This document shows positions 47,247 to 59,016 of a DNA stretch of 64,000 bases, piece by piece. How positions within the stretch are numbered: the stretch's first letter is position 1; each line of letters opens with the position of its first letter. The stretch is from Linanthus parryae (taxonomy: Eukaryota > Streptophyta > Magnoliopsida > Ericales > Polemoniaceae): contig JALGPY010000002.1 in the NCBI GenBank assembly GCA_023055425.1, positions 44,818,321 through 44,882,320 of the forward strand, in the 5' to 3' direction. Position numbers and translations under genes: made by a program. The notes below the pieces were generated by a model that made no database searches, was not told the origin of the DNA, and saw only the letters and a program-made list of their open reading frames with translations.

Positions 47247-47377
47247 TTTTTATTAAAGAGAAGATGTTTTTGTCGTTAACCGAATTTGAACTCGGGACCT
47301 CATGCACGGACTTACAACGTTATACTTCTACCACTTGAGCAGTTGAGCTAACACTGCTACCACTTAGCTGATGGGTT
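47247..47377 (-). mobile_element. tRNA-derived SINE, minus strand
   Basis: On the minus strand it has the box A-like GCTCAAGTGGTAG and box B-like CCCGAGTTCAAAT, then GTTAACGACAAAAA and an A/T tail, as in 27870-27972. An 8-bp target duplication, ACGGAGAT, flanks it (47239-47246 and 47378-47385). Confidence 0.75.
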
Positions 47378-47469
47378 ACGGAGATGGAGAGAGGTAACCA
47401 ATGTTTGAATTTACAATGACGAGCTTTTTATACTATCAAACCACAATGAGTAAGTAACGTTAGGTAGTA

Positions 47470-47729
47470 CTACCTCTGTTTCGCCTGTTTCAGCCTACTT
47501 CACTTTTTGTCACTATTCACTGGGTTATTTTCATCCGGTGATTTGATTAGAAAAACGATAAAATAATTTGATAATCTTTGCATGGTGTTATAGATAAAAG
47601 TTTATTTTAAAATACCATGAAAAAATTGTTAAAAAATTATATCGTTTTGATATCCAAATCACCAAATCAAAGTGACTCAGTTACGGGTTAAAAAGTCAAA
47701 CGCAGACGAAACAGACGAAACGGAGGTAG
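47470..47729. mobile_element. Stowaway MITE, 260 bp
   Basis: The termini CTACCTCTGTTTCG and CGAAACGGAGGTAG are inverted, with TA on both sides (47468-47469, 47730-47731). The interior is like that of 39860-40121. Confidence 0.9.
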
Positions 47730-48201
47730 TACCAATTATAGCTCCAAAAGAAAAGGTACCAATTATAGATGTCACATGTGGAGAAAAATAATTAACTTTG
47801 ACTTCATTGGACGATAGAGAGTTTAGGTCAAAACATCAAAGTGGTGAAAATGTGGGTTTCTATTGTTTGGCTTTTAAGCAAAGGGTAAAGGACATTTCCA
47901 ACCCCTTTAGTTTGATTGAAGGACACTTTTACCCCCCTTCTAGTTTGGTAAGGCACATTTTCACCCCTTCAGTGTGCTAAACTTCAAGAAATAAACGGCC
48001 ATATTTTGACACAGTTAGTTTAGTGTTGGGATCTGTCACTAAAAATATTTGTGTGGAAAATTTCACTCTATACCATGCAAATTGTAACCTAAGGATATAA
48101 GGGGCACATTTTTCTTTAAAAAGTATTTTCAATTACGTAACCCCCCCCCCCCAGACTAACAACTTAACAATCAGAAAGTGTAAGTAACTATAAGAGTAAA
48201 G

Positions 48202-48309
48202 TGTATGGTATAAGAAATAGAGGGGTCAAGTTGTAAATAGATGAAAGTGTTAATTTTGTACTTAATGCTTGAATGCTTCTTCTTCTACCTTAGATCTTGT
48301 TATTCTTCA
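48202..48309 (+). repeat. 5' LTR of the gag-only element, 108 bp
   Basis: It begins TGTATGGTATAA and ends TATTCTTCA. It matches the 3' LTR but lacks about 65 internal bases present there. Confidence 0.8.
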
Positions 48310-48695
48310 TGGTATCAGTGCCAGGTTAAGGCTAATCGCCGATCGATTCCGGTTGCTATTCATCTTCGCTGGTGAGCTTCACTTCTCCGGTACATCGATT
48401 GTTCCTTTATTTGCAAGACTGACGATTCAATCTCCGCGGTGTTCCCAAGTTCGCACACATTAATGGCCGATCTAGGGTTTCATCTTCCACGTCTTGATTG
48501 TTGTGCTTCGAATCTTTGTCTTCTTCCGATCTGCATTTATGAGTTCACTGAGTTGGCGTTCGAGTCTGTTTGCCGAGTTTTGTCGAGTTTGAATTGAATC
48601 GTCTTCATACACATCCGAGTTTTGCCGAGTTGAACCGATTCGTGACGAGTTTCGTTGAGTTACACCAAGTTCTGTGTTCTTGAGCACTGGCTCTC

Positions 48696-49430
48696 ATGGC
48701 GACTCAATTACCGACTGGATAACCTTCCTTATCACGAATCTAAAGTCGCTTGTCCAACTAAAGCTTGATAGCAACAACTACATGCTCTGGAAAGCTCATT
48801 AGAAGCAGTACTGCAGGCAAATGATCTCTACTCTTATCTCACCACTACGCCACCATTGGTTGTTCTTTCTGATTCTTCTGGTAATGAAATCTCTAATCCA
48901 ATGTTCACTTCTTAGCGTCTGTTGATCAACACTTAAAGACCTGCTTAATTGCCTCAATTTCTCCTACTGTATTGCCTTTTATTCTACACTTATCTACTGC
49001 ATATGAGATTTGGCACACTCTAGCACTTAGATATACCTCATTATCTCGGTCTCATATACATCAACTAAAGGATCAGCTCTTCACACTTCAGAAAAGGCTC
49101 TAAGTCTATGATGGAATACTTTAGACTGTGTGAAGAATTTAGTGGATCAATTACTGCAAGTTCAAGAACATATCTCTGATGAAGATCTAGTTCTTTACAT
49201 TCGTAGAGGTCTTCCATCCTCATTTTACATTGTTAAATCAAATATCAGAATGCGAACATTTCCAATTACTGCCAATGAGCTCTCCTCTTTGCTATTGTAT
49301 GAAGACCTACATATTGGGAAACAAAACTCTAACACTATAGCTTCTAGCTCTGCAACTATATCTCTTCCTGCATCATCTGACATCTTAATAGATGAAAGTG
49401 TTGCAGAGCTAGAAGCTATTGGGAACAAAG
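48696..49430 (+). pseudogene. Copia gag fragment
   Basis: From ATGGCGACTCAATTA (48696) the translation shows pieces of a Copia gag: KLDSNNYMLWKAH, then SHIHQLKDQLFTLQK, then DEDLVLYIRRGLPSSF (about 49183). Several stops and shifts break it. It runs into the 3' LTR with no zinc knuckle. Confidence 0.75.
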
Positions 49431-49606
49431 TGTATGGTATAATAAGTAGAGGGGTTAAGTTGTAAATATATGAAAGTGTTAATTTTGTACTTAATGCCTC
49501 AATGTTGTATCATTTCTGTTAAGCTCAATTGACGAGAACATTTCCCTCCAAATTGTTCATCCCCGACTTCTTCTTCTTCTACTACCTTAGATTATGTTAT
49601 TCTTCA
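49431..49606 (+). repeat. 3' LTR of the gag-only element, 176 bp
   Basis: It begins TGTATGGTATAATAAG and ends TATTCTTCA, partner of 48202-48309. Confidence 0.8.
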
Positions 49607-49832
49607 GTAACTTGGAGTTTGACACACTAAGTGTCCTTTTCCAAGGGTGAAAGTGTCTTTTACCTCTGAGCAAATAAAAATATGCTAAAATACAACCTGT
49701 GAACAAGTTAGGTTGTTTGTCCAACAACCTTTATTTATTTATACTCATACCCCTTACAACCAAATTCAAAATTTACAAAACTAACAGTGGATTATCCATG
49801 AAGTAGTTAATTTTCAAAATTTGAAAACAACA

Positions 49833-49905
49833 AAGATTAATCCATTTGTTTTGTGGATTTTTTTTTTTTTTTTTTTTTTTTGCAACAAGGATTAATCCAT
49901 TTGTT
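49833..49905 (-). mobile_element. Almost pure poly(A) insertion with target duplication
   Basis: A run of more than 20 T (49857-49881) is flanked by a near-identical repeat, AAGATTAATCCATTTGTT on the left (49833-49850) and AGGATTAATCCATTTGTT on the right (49888-49905). The simplest reading is a LINE-driven insertion truncated to little more than its tail. Confidence 0.6.
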
Positions 49906-50029
49906 GAAAAGCTACCAAAACTTTATCGGGCAGAAGCAATATCAAATAGACCCAGCGTGACTATTGTACTTGGCATGGTACAACAGTCATTTTCCACAAG
50001 TCAAAAATCACTCCATACTGTCACAATTA

Positions 50030-50212
50030 GTAGATGGTTTGGTCTCTTAAACTTGAGATGTGCTTGCATATGGAAAAATGAATTTGTTCTTGGGAGGATT
50101 AGTCTCTAGCTACCAGCTAGATTGTTTGATTCCTTAAGTTCAAGGTTTGCTTGCATATGGAAAATTAATTTGTTTCCGGGAGGATTAGTCTCTAGTTACC
50201 CGACTAGAAGAT
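50030..50212. repeat. Tandem duplication, about 95-bp unit
   Basis: The phrase GCTTGCATATGGAAAA, followed by GGGAGGATTAGTCTCTAG, occurs at about 50060-50109 and again at about 50149-50196, with the surrounding bases also alike. Confidence 0.75.
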
Positions 50213-50533
50213 ACCGCCTGGTTTACATCCATGAAATCGCTCAATCATTGATCTGAAACAAAAACATCCAACTGTTATAATTTTGCCACAATTACAAGTG
50301 TGAACAATAAAACTTATCTGTTTATTTATACATCACTAGGTAATTCCTTGTGAAAGCATTCTCAAATATCAGCCCTTGATCTCACAAGCATCTCACGGTT
50401 GTAGTGTCGTCACATTATATACTTGAACAGGAAAATACTGTACCTATTTTTATATATAGATTGAGGTTAAAAAAAAAAAAACAACGCTTCCTCAGAGATT
50501 GTCAACATACAAAAGCAATTATTATGTCTATAT

Positions 50534-53500
50534 TAGAGCTGCGATTGAACCGAAACGGAACCGATCCCGTTGAAGCAAAACAGGTCGGTTTCGGTTCGGT
50601 TGGCGGTTATTGTGAAGTGTTCGGTTCGGTTAAACCGGAACCGGACCGGAACCGTGGACCGAAATTGGTTGGCTTAACCGGTTCAGTTCCGGTTCCGAAC
50701 CGGTTCCGGACAGTTTGTTTTTTTTTCTTCATTTTTTTTGATTGTGGCAAATAATAAATGTAAAACATAAAATTAGACAAATAATCAAAAAAAAAAAGAA
50801 ACAAACTTGTATTATTAATTAAAATATAAAATGTTAAAAAATATTGCATCGGTATAGTTTAAGTACATCCCAACTAGGTTGGCACCCACTCAACTACCAA
50901 TCATTTGCATTTTTTCTAACTTACATACGAACTTATTGAAATGAACTTATTGAAATACGAACTTATTTTTTCTAACTATTCGTCTATATCTAGCGGAGTG
51001 TCCTCGCCTATTCCCAATTCTTGGTAAAGTTCGCTCACGGCCACGTCTAAAGAGTGTAGCTCTTGTGTGCGTTTGTTGGCGTCGCTCCAATCCTTTGAGC
51101 TTATGAGTACCTCCAACATCTCCGAAGTTAGACACGATCTTTTCTCTGACAAGGCTCGTTTACCTGCACTAAAAGTTAATTCCGAATGGACTGTAGAAGC
51201 GGGAGGGGTTAGTAAATCACGTACCATTTTAGAAGCAATCGGATAGTTGATTTCTTGATTTTTCCACCAAGCAAGTACATCTGCATTTTCAATTTCTTCA
51301 TCCGTTTGTTGTAAGAAATAATTTTGGTTAATGTACAACAATAATTCCGATACGCAATTCAACCCGGTGGGGGTGGTTTGTCTACTCTTATATAAAGAAC
51401 CCATTTTTGCCTTATCCCTCGGATCCCTCGAACTCGATGGTGCTTGAGAACCTTGATTACTAATACCAAACTTAACAACATATTTTTCATACATAACATT
51501 AAGAGTTTGTTTAACCTCTTCAAAAGTTGGTGATATCACTATCTTTCTATAATCGGTACTCATGTTTTCCGAAATTGTTTCTTGCATAAAACTTGTGGTT
51601 TCATCCTTACACCTTGGGTCCAAAATACTTGCCAAACAAAAAACCATAAGGAGTTTTTTAAAATATTTAAGAAATTGATCTTCCATTTCCGCAATTGCGT
51701 CGGATAAAATTATATTATTCCTATTATCTTTACAAGCTTCACTTAAAAACATTAGTTGTAGGATAACGTTGTTAGTAGATTGATAATAAACACCCAAAAG
51801 AAGATTAGTTGAGGTATAAAATGGTTCAAGAAAATCTCTTAAGACGATGGCGGCATTCCAATCTTGAAGTGAAACAGAAACGGGATTGTTTGATTCATTC
51901 AAAAAACGTGTGATTGTGGTCTCGAACCTTTAACACTTTTCAACATCAAGTAAGTCGAGTTCCATCTTGTCCTACGATCTCCCCCAAACTTTATTTTTTT
52001 CTTGTCGTTTTGAACACAAAAATCCGCAAATTGTTTGGTTATTTTGTTTGAAGACGCAATAAAGAGAATAGCATCACGAATAGGACTAATATGCTCATCT
52101 AGTTGTTTCAAACCATCTTGTACAATTAAATTGATAATGTGACATACACAACGAACATGGTCAATTTCTTCGTGAAAGGGTGTTTGTATCAAAGTTTGCA
52201 AATGGTCTACCGCACTACCACATGCCGATGCATTGTCAAAAGTCATTGATGTAATTCGTTCACTAATACCCCACTCTTCAAAAACATCGACTATAGTTTC
52301 TCCCATGTTTACACCGTTGTGAGGATATGGAACTTCTCGAAATGCAATAACACGTTTTTGTAAAGTCCAACTTGGGTCAATGTAGTGTGCGGTGACACAA
52401 ATATACCATTTATCATTTCTACCGGACCACATATCGGAAGTGCAAGCAATTGTAAAATTCGAATTTAATTTTTTTTTTTGCATAATTTCCGCTTTCCTCT
52501 CACTATATAGATCAATTATATCTTTCCTAGTAGTATGTCTACTAATATGCCTATAACTAGGACAAAACGCGGTTTGTATTAATGTGTCAAACTCTACGTC
52601 GTCGGTCATATTGATAGGTTTTTCGGTGGCGATGATATAATGAGCTAATGCTTTTCTTGCCCTAGGTTCATCGTAGACAAAAGTAACTACGTCACCGTGT
52701 GCGTCGTATCCTAGTTGGGTTTGGACGATCGTGTCACCTACGTCGGGTGTATCTTTCAAAAGTCCGTGTTTATTTTGTGTAAATGTTTTTTCATTGATCC
52801 TAATCCACCGGTTTGATGATATACAAAACTTGCTTGACAATGTTTGCAAACGGCCATAAATTTTGGTTTACCTTTGTCGTCTACGCCATCGTATTTTTTC
52901 CATATGATCCCAAACGGGGCTTCTTTTTTTATTATTTTCCTTACGAGTTCTTTTTTTAGCACCTAAATTCGGATCATTTTCTTCTAAACCACCAAAATCA
53001 TTAGCGGCACCTTCGCCAAATAATTCATCAATTTCGTCATCAATAGTCATGTCTACGTGAACTTTTTGGTTATGACAAGAGGAAACCTTAGAAAAAATGT
53101 GAAAAAAATTAAGTTTAACAAACAATACACAAATAAGAGCACAATCAAATAGTAAACAACAAAAAATAAAACTTACAAACTACAAGAATAATTCGTGGAG
53201 GAGAAATGTTGAAGATTGAAGATGCGTTGCTTGTCGAGGAGGAATGTGAGAAATTCGCCGTCGAAAACCAAGGAAGTTTAAGGAATTGAGGAAACTTGAG
53301 AGTGTTTGATGAATTTTGAGTGAAGAAGTGTGAGAAATATGGAGAGTGTTTGATGAGGAAGTGTGAAAAAAATGGTTGAAGTGGTTGGGTATTTATAGGA
53401 GTTGAAGGGAGGGAAGGGGGTGATTGTAATTAAAAAAAAACTCAAAAAAACACAAAAAACCCGGCCAAACGGTCACTGACCGTGATGGTGACAACACAGA

Positions 53501-53751
53501 ACGTTCACTTTTTTAAAAAATTCGCCCATTAGACTCGGTTCTCGGTTCGGTTCCGGGCCGGTTCAGGTTCCGGTTCGAATCGGTTCCGGTTCCGGCCCCG
53601 ATTCCAGTTCCGAGAAAATGACAAACCGAACCGTAACCGAGTATTACCGGGTCCGGGTCCGGTCCACCGGTTCTCGGTTCGGTCCACGGTTCTCTTTGGC
53701 CGGTTCATTCGGTTGCGGTTCCGGTTAAAACCGAACCGATTCGCAGCTCTA
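50534..53751 (-). mobile_element. hAT DNA transposon, 3.2 kb, complete ends
   Basis: Inverted termini TAGAGCTGCGATT and AATCGCAGCTCTA (one mismatch) are flanked by a perfect 8-bp target duplication, GTCTATAT (50526-50533, 53752-53759). Both subterminal regions (50540-50710 and 53535-53745) are packed with GGTTC, CCGG and AACCGG motifs, as expected for transposase-binding repeats. The transposase gene lies between them on the minus strand. Confidence 0.95.
50976..53050 (-). pseudogene. hAT transposase with three frameshifts
   Basis: From MTIDDEIDELFGEG the parts are: a BED-type zinc finger (RSPVWDHMEK; CKHCQASFVYH, about 52950-52800), the catalytic RNase H-like region (FTIACTSDMWSG, FDNASACGSAVDHL, RTRWNSTYLML) and the C-terminal hAT dimerisation domain (NADVLAWWKNQEINYP, then SGKR-type AGKRALSEKRSCL, about 51290-51130). 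Frame changes occur near 52890, 52800 and 51910. Apart from these the frames are long, so it is a recently dead copy. It ends DTPLDIDE, then stop at 50976. Confidence 0.9.
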
Positions 53752-53759
53752 GTCTATAT

Positions 53760-55909
53760 CCGTTATGCTTCTCTGCACGTCTTTAGGTCAATACAACCCA
53801 GATAACGAAGACAAGTGTGACATCTCATATATGACTTTATATGTTATTTTTTCCGCATGTTGTCTCAGACCTTCAGCGAGTGCGGGGAATTGTTACTTGC
53901 ATCAAAGCTGAATAGACGTTTTTCCTTCTGGCAAGTGCAGGCAGCACAACGCACAACCTGTCTCATTCATCCGCACTGTTGCTAAAAATTGTTGGTAACA
54001 AGGCAAAGCCAAACATGTATGTCGGGCAGCATACAAAGCAACGAGAGTTGAAGAAGAGAGATCTGAGGACATTCCGTCCTCTTCATCTAGATAAAAGCTC
54101 TCCCTTTCGTTCAAACTGTCATGGCTTAGCTTCACGTCAGCTGAGATATGAATTAATGCTACTCAGTCTTCTTCATCCTGATGAACAATCACATAACACA
54201 GTCTTAGAACTTTCAAATTAAGACAAAGTGAGAAATTCATACTCTCACAATTTCATAAGATAAAGCTAGCAGTTTAACTAATAAGCTCATTTAATCATAG
54301 ATTCTTTTATTTTTTTAGGTAAAATCATAGGTAGATTAATTTGGAATTTTTGTTAAGTTCTCACTTGTTTGATAATCCGGACACCCCCCCCCCCCCCCCC
54401 CCCCTCCCCCAAATATATATATAAACTATTCAAAATTCCCCAAAAAAAACTTGGAACTCCGAAAATTTAGTCTTTTACGAGAATTTTGACCAATTTATTG
54501 ACCAAACCTCTCCTCTCGAATTTAGCTCTGCTAAACAACCCCAATGATAAAACTATGTGAAGACAAAAAGTCACTACAAGATTCCACCCCAGCCCAATCC
54601 CAGTGCTCTCTCGCAAACTCGTTAGTAATATCTTGATTAGAGTAAATAAAAAATTCAGCAAACATAATTCTCGATCATCCTCTCTTCTTAGGCCGGTTAA
54701 TGAACATGGTTGAAGTATGGCGTCTCTAACCGATCTAGGGGAAGGGGAGAAAATGATGATCAGTAACCATCTGAAGGGGAAGAGGAAGGGGCAGGGCAGG
54801 GGAAGCGTCTATTTAATATCCATTGGAATATCTAATTATCAAAAATCAATTTGAATTGAAGAAAAGAGTTATTTAATATTTTTCAAACTTGATAACATTT
54901 AATATTTTTATATTGTGTGAATTAAAAATTGTATCCCTGTTTTTATGTATGGTTTAATTATACAGTATTTAATTGAACAAAAGTAATATTTGGACACTAT
55001 AAAACGGTTTCTTTAAAATAGCATTAATTACATAATATCAATTAGCTTATAATTCTTGTCACATGTTTCTTTGTTTTTTTCTATATTTTTACTTATCATT
55101 ATTACAAATATGATTTTAGTAATTAAATGTGCATGAATTGAGCTTGGGCTCTTTGCAGGAAGGAGAAAACACTCTGGTAGGCCTCAAACGACATGCTAGC
55201 CTATAATCTATGACAGAAAGATGCTGGCTGAGATGTATGCATGCTTCCATACTGGAATTAGGATGATAGTACCACATGAAATGAGGCTCAAACATATCAG
55301 AAACCAACCCAAGTAAGTAGTTAAGTTTCTACATATGAACATAAAGAGAAAAAACATGCTCCTACAGAGTACAGACGCATACACTTGGAGAATGAAGAAG
55401 ACGACTATATATCAGAATTCTACACAAAGGCTTCAACTAAAATCCAAACACATACCCGATTAGGAGCCATGAAGATCGCTAGAGCTACAAGAGGCAGATC
55501 TTCTCCAAGTTGTCTGGAAATACAAGCCAATCCCCTGCTGCAGTTGGTGCCCAACCACAGATCGTTACTCAATGGGACAAGAAGAGAACTTAATAAGGTC
55601 AATAGTAGAAGTCCATATGATTTCACCTTAAAAACACAAGAAGAAACGCATCAGCGACTTCAAATGGATGCGTGAACAACAGATACTGAAGTTAATAACA
55701 GCAAGATAACTTAAATAGGAATGACATGCTAATCAAAATTCATAGCAAGTAGGAGAGCACCTCTTTTTCTAATTGTAACGCCTAAATTCAGATATAGGAG
55801 CATTCTGTATGGGCTGAAAATTTGTTGCTAAATTATCTCAAGTTATACACAGAATACAAGAATATGATAAGAATATACACCACTCTCAATGAGAGAAGAG
55901 AATAATAAT
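53760..55909. other. No gene recognised; homopolymer C tract
   Basis: A run of about 22 C lies near 54382-54404. Small frames (54467-54661, 55385-55675 and others) have no family. The right part may be the 3' UTR of the hAT-derived gene. Confidence 0.35.
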
Positions 55910-58863
55910 TCACTGGACATAGTTGTACTGATCTCGACTCTCATTATAATTTAGAGAGTTGTATTGATCATCGTCGTCGTCATCAAAGCAAGGATCACTA
56001 TCATCTGATTTCAGTGCTTCAAATGGTGAAACCAGAGTCTCCCAACCAGGATCATCCTCGAGGTCTTCTTTAGGAAGAAGGGCAGGTTCTTCTGATACCC
56101 AATCCTCCAATAGGTCTATGTTGTCGACACTAATAGGGTCGCCGGCATCTTTTCTTTGGCTGAAGTTCCTACAAAGTAACTCGTGTTGTTAAAACTAAAT
56201 TATCGATTTTTTCAGTACAGTAAAAAGACATGTCACTCTAATCAACTCAGTTTATATTATGTTTCACTTCGCAAAAAGCCAGATAATGAATTCAGGATAT
56301 TATCCTTCTTCTTATTGCCGTACTTGCAATGGAGTTATATCCGAAATTATGTAAAATTTGAATATAGTAGGCCTCGGCGAAAATTTCCAACGTCTTCAAC
56401 TATGAGCAGACAAATGAAGTTTCTATAAGGAAATTGAAGAAATATATATAATGGGATCTGCATGGAGTATTAAACATACCTTGCTCGAAGCTTCAAGTTA
56501 TAACGAACAAAGACTAGATCAATCAACCGTTTATGTTCTATTCTATTTCGCTTCTTACAATGAATGAACTCAAAGGTGCCCCAGTTTCTCTCAAATCCAG
56601 ATGAACTACAGCTTTGGCTTAGAAGCCGAACAGCAAAGTTCTTCAATTCCGGGCACTCATTTCCAAATTGCTCCCACCATGAAACTATAAAAACAAGAGT
56701 TTGAGTGAAAGTAGACAAACACATATGCAGAAATTTTGTTCCAATACAAAGTTAACGATATTTCCTACCTGGATTGAGCTTCTCACGTTGACGGATGGCA
56801 AGGGGAAGTCCAAAGTCGCCCATTGATTTTCTGTACTTCTCTAATTGTATACTGATAGCTTCTTGTGAGGCATCATCTGTTACTAAGGATACAAGGGCCA
56901 TGATGAATCCCCGAGTGACTTCTCTTTCCTTTTCAAAGCCATTTCTGAAGAAGATCCGTGGATTAAGTAAGCAACCTGCAGCATGGAGAGGGGTAAGGAG
57001 CTGATTTTCCCATATAGCATCAATGACTCCCGTGTATGGGGCATACAAAGAACTCATATTCTTTGACCTAGTTTTTATCGATTCTTTTGCCTTTTCCATC
57101 GCGTCATACAAATACCCCATGGCCTGTTTTTCACCACCATCCACAAAACGAAGAACCCTCACCAACGGTTCACTAACTTTCACCGCAAGTTGACAATTAG
57201 CCCAAAACATGCCGTCTCCCACTATAATTTTTTCAATTGCTTTGCCACCAGGGCTTTTTCCATAAGAAGACTCAAGCCATTTATTGCTGGTGAACATTTG
57301 GCGGAGTTCATTCTTGAATTTGAGGAAGCATTGGAGAGTTAAGAAGTTTGTTGCATACCTAGTAATTCCTGGGCGGCACAAATCTCTACCTTTAGTAAAG
57401 TTTGTCCTCATAGTGTTTAGCACCCATGCGTGGTTGTAAATATATCTAGCAATATGCTTTGCAGTCTCAATGGTTCTAGCAATATGCGGGAAGCTCTGGG
57501 AGTTAGCCAAATTCTCCAACATCATGTCAAGGCAATGAGCTGCGCAAGGAGACCAAGAGAAGCATCTGTACTTCGATGCTAACCGTTCCCCAGCAACCTT
57601 GTAGACATCTTCAGAATCTGTAATAAGTTGCACAATATTACTGGGTCCCACAAGATGAACAACATCGTCAAACAACGCAAACAAGGTATCGACATCCCTA
57701 GTGAGTTCAGACGCGTCAACTGATTTCAGAAAAACAGTGCCCGTACAACTATTAGCGAAAAAATTAATGACTGGAACTGGACATCGATTTGACCAACCGT
57801 CGGATATAATTGAACATCCATAAGTCTTCCATGATTTCTTGATATCGAGAAGATATTCCTTAATCTCACAAGAGTTACTATGAAGTAAGTTACCCCTCAA
57901 ATCATGATAAGAAGGTCCTTTGAAACCTGGTCCAGCGGCTATAATGGCATCTATTGCTGACTGATAATAAGGTGAGTTTGCGGCTTCTAATGGAAGATTA
58001 GCATCATACCACCACCTAGAAAGTGCCATTCTCGCGTTATTAACGATTTCCTCAGAACAAGAAACTATGCCATTACTTATAGAAGGCTGGTCCTCTAGGG
58101 TTGTTGGAGGAAGAAGAAAGTTACTAGCTTGCTTTCTTTTCTTGTTCTTCACATCTGCTCTAGACCGATCTTCTTCAGCAGAAGGTGAAGCGACAAATTC
58201 TTTATTTCCGTCATTCATAGATACAAAGCTGATGATATCACCGTTTCCCCCTTTTTTCCTCTCCTTCTCTCTTTTGAACTCTTCGATCAATTGCTTCATT
58301 TTCCTGTTTACGTCATGTGGCACACTTGTGCACGGATCAACTTCACCTTTCACCCCAGCCAAATGAGATTTTAGTCTAGTGATCCCACCACCTTTAATGT
58401 GCTTGTTACAGTAAATGCAAATTGTGTAATTTCTTTTACCAGCAACAACCTTTGCATGAGACCAAGCAGGATCTGTTTTAACAGTAGTATCTGCTCTATA
58501 ATTATCTGTTTCAGCCAAAGGCAAAGCAAAGAGTTCGCCATCTTCGTCATATATAGATGCAACGTTGATATCACTCTTTCCTCCTTTTCTTCTCTCTTTC
58601 TCTCTTTTAAACTCCTCAATCAATTGCTTCATTTTCCTGCTTATCTCATGCGGGACACTTTTGCACGGATCAACTTCACCTTTCACCCCAGCCAAGTGAC
58701 ATTTTAATCTGGTGATTCCACCACCTGTAATGTGCTTGTCACAGTAAATGCAAATCGTATGATTTCTTTTACCAGCAACAACCTTCGCATAAGCCCAAGC
58801 AGGATCTGATTTAGCAGCAGTTGATGCTACTGAGGGAGCAGCACTAGCTGTATGGTCCGTCAT
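55910..58863 (-). CDS. hAT transposase-derived host protein with two BED fingers
   Basis: Three coding exons on the minus strand, 58863-56769, 56684-56480 and 56168-55910, join in frame to 852 aa with GT-AG introns. The N-terminus has two BED-type zinc fingers in tandem (residues about 18-66 and 128-178; CIYCDKHITGGGITRLK and CIYCNKHIKGGGITRLK), each followed by the same basic KQLIEEFKREKER segment. Next comes a DUF659-type catalytic-like region (SDGWSN, FFANSCTGTVFLKSVDAS, PCAAHCLDMMLEN), then the hAT dimerisation domain (SWWEQFGNECPELKNFAVRL, SSGFERNW). An acidic tail follows (DDDDDDQ). The layout is that of plant genes annotated as hAT transposon superfamily (for example Arabidopsis At3g22220/At4g15020), thought to be domesticated DNA-binding proteins. 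No terminal repeats or target duplication were found. Confidence 0.88.
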
Positions 58864-59016
58864 TGTGCTACTATGCCATAGACAAAGTAACTGAAATCTG
58901 TAAAAGGATATGGAATAGAACATGTCAAGGAAAACAATTAAAACGAAGATAAATTATAATTGAAATTTTTGATGAGAAAAGTCTTCCATTGTATCTATTC
59001 AAAATGCAAATGTTAG

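Larger units (their letters stand above)
48202..49606 (+). mobile_element. Gag-only mini-Copia element (TR-GAG-like), 1.4 kb
   Basis: Two LTRs enclose a primer site (TGGTATCAGTGCC at 48310) and only a broken gag; no protease, integrase or RT is present. A purine tract, GGGAACAAAG (49421-49430), precedes the 3' LTR. Target duplications are not perfect (GTAAA on the left against GTAAC on the right, if shifted by one base). The plan fits the non-autonomous TR-GAG type, which depends on enzymes made elsewhere. Confidence 0.8.

Noticed and set aside
55385..55675. 96-aa plus-strand frame
   Set aside because: No family, no promoter or splice context, and it lies in the probable 3' flank of an opposite-strand gene.
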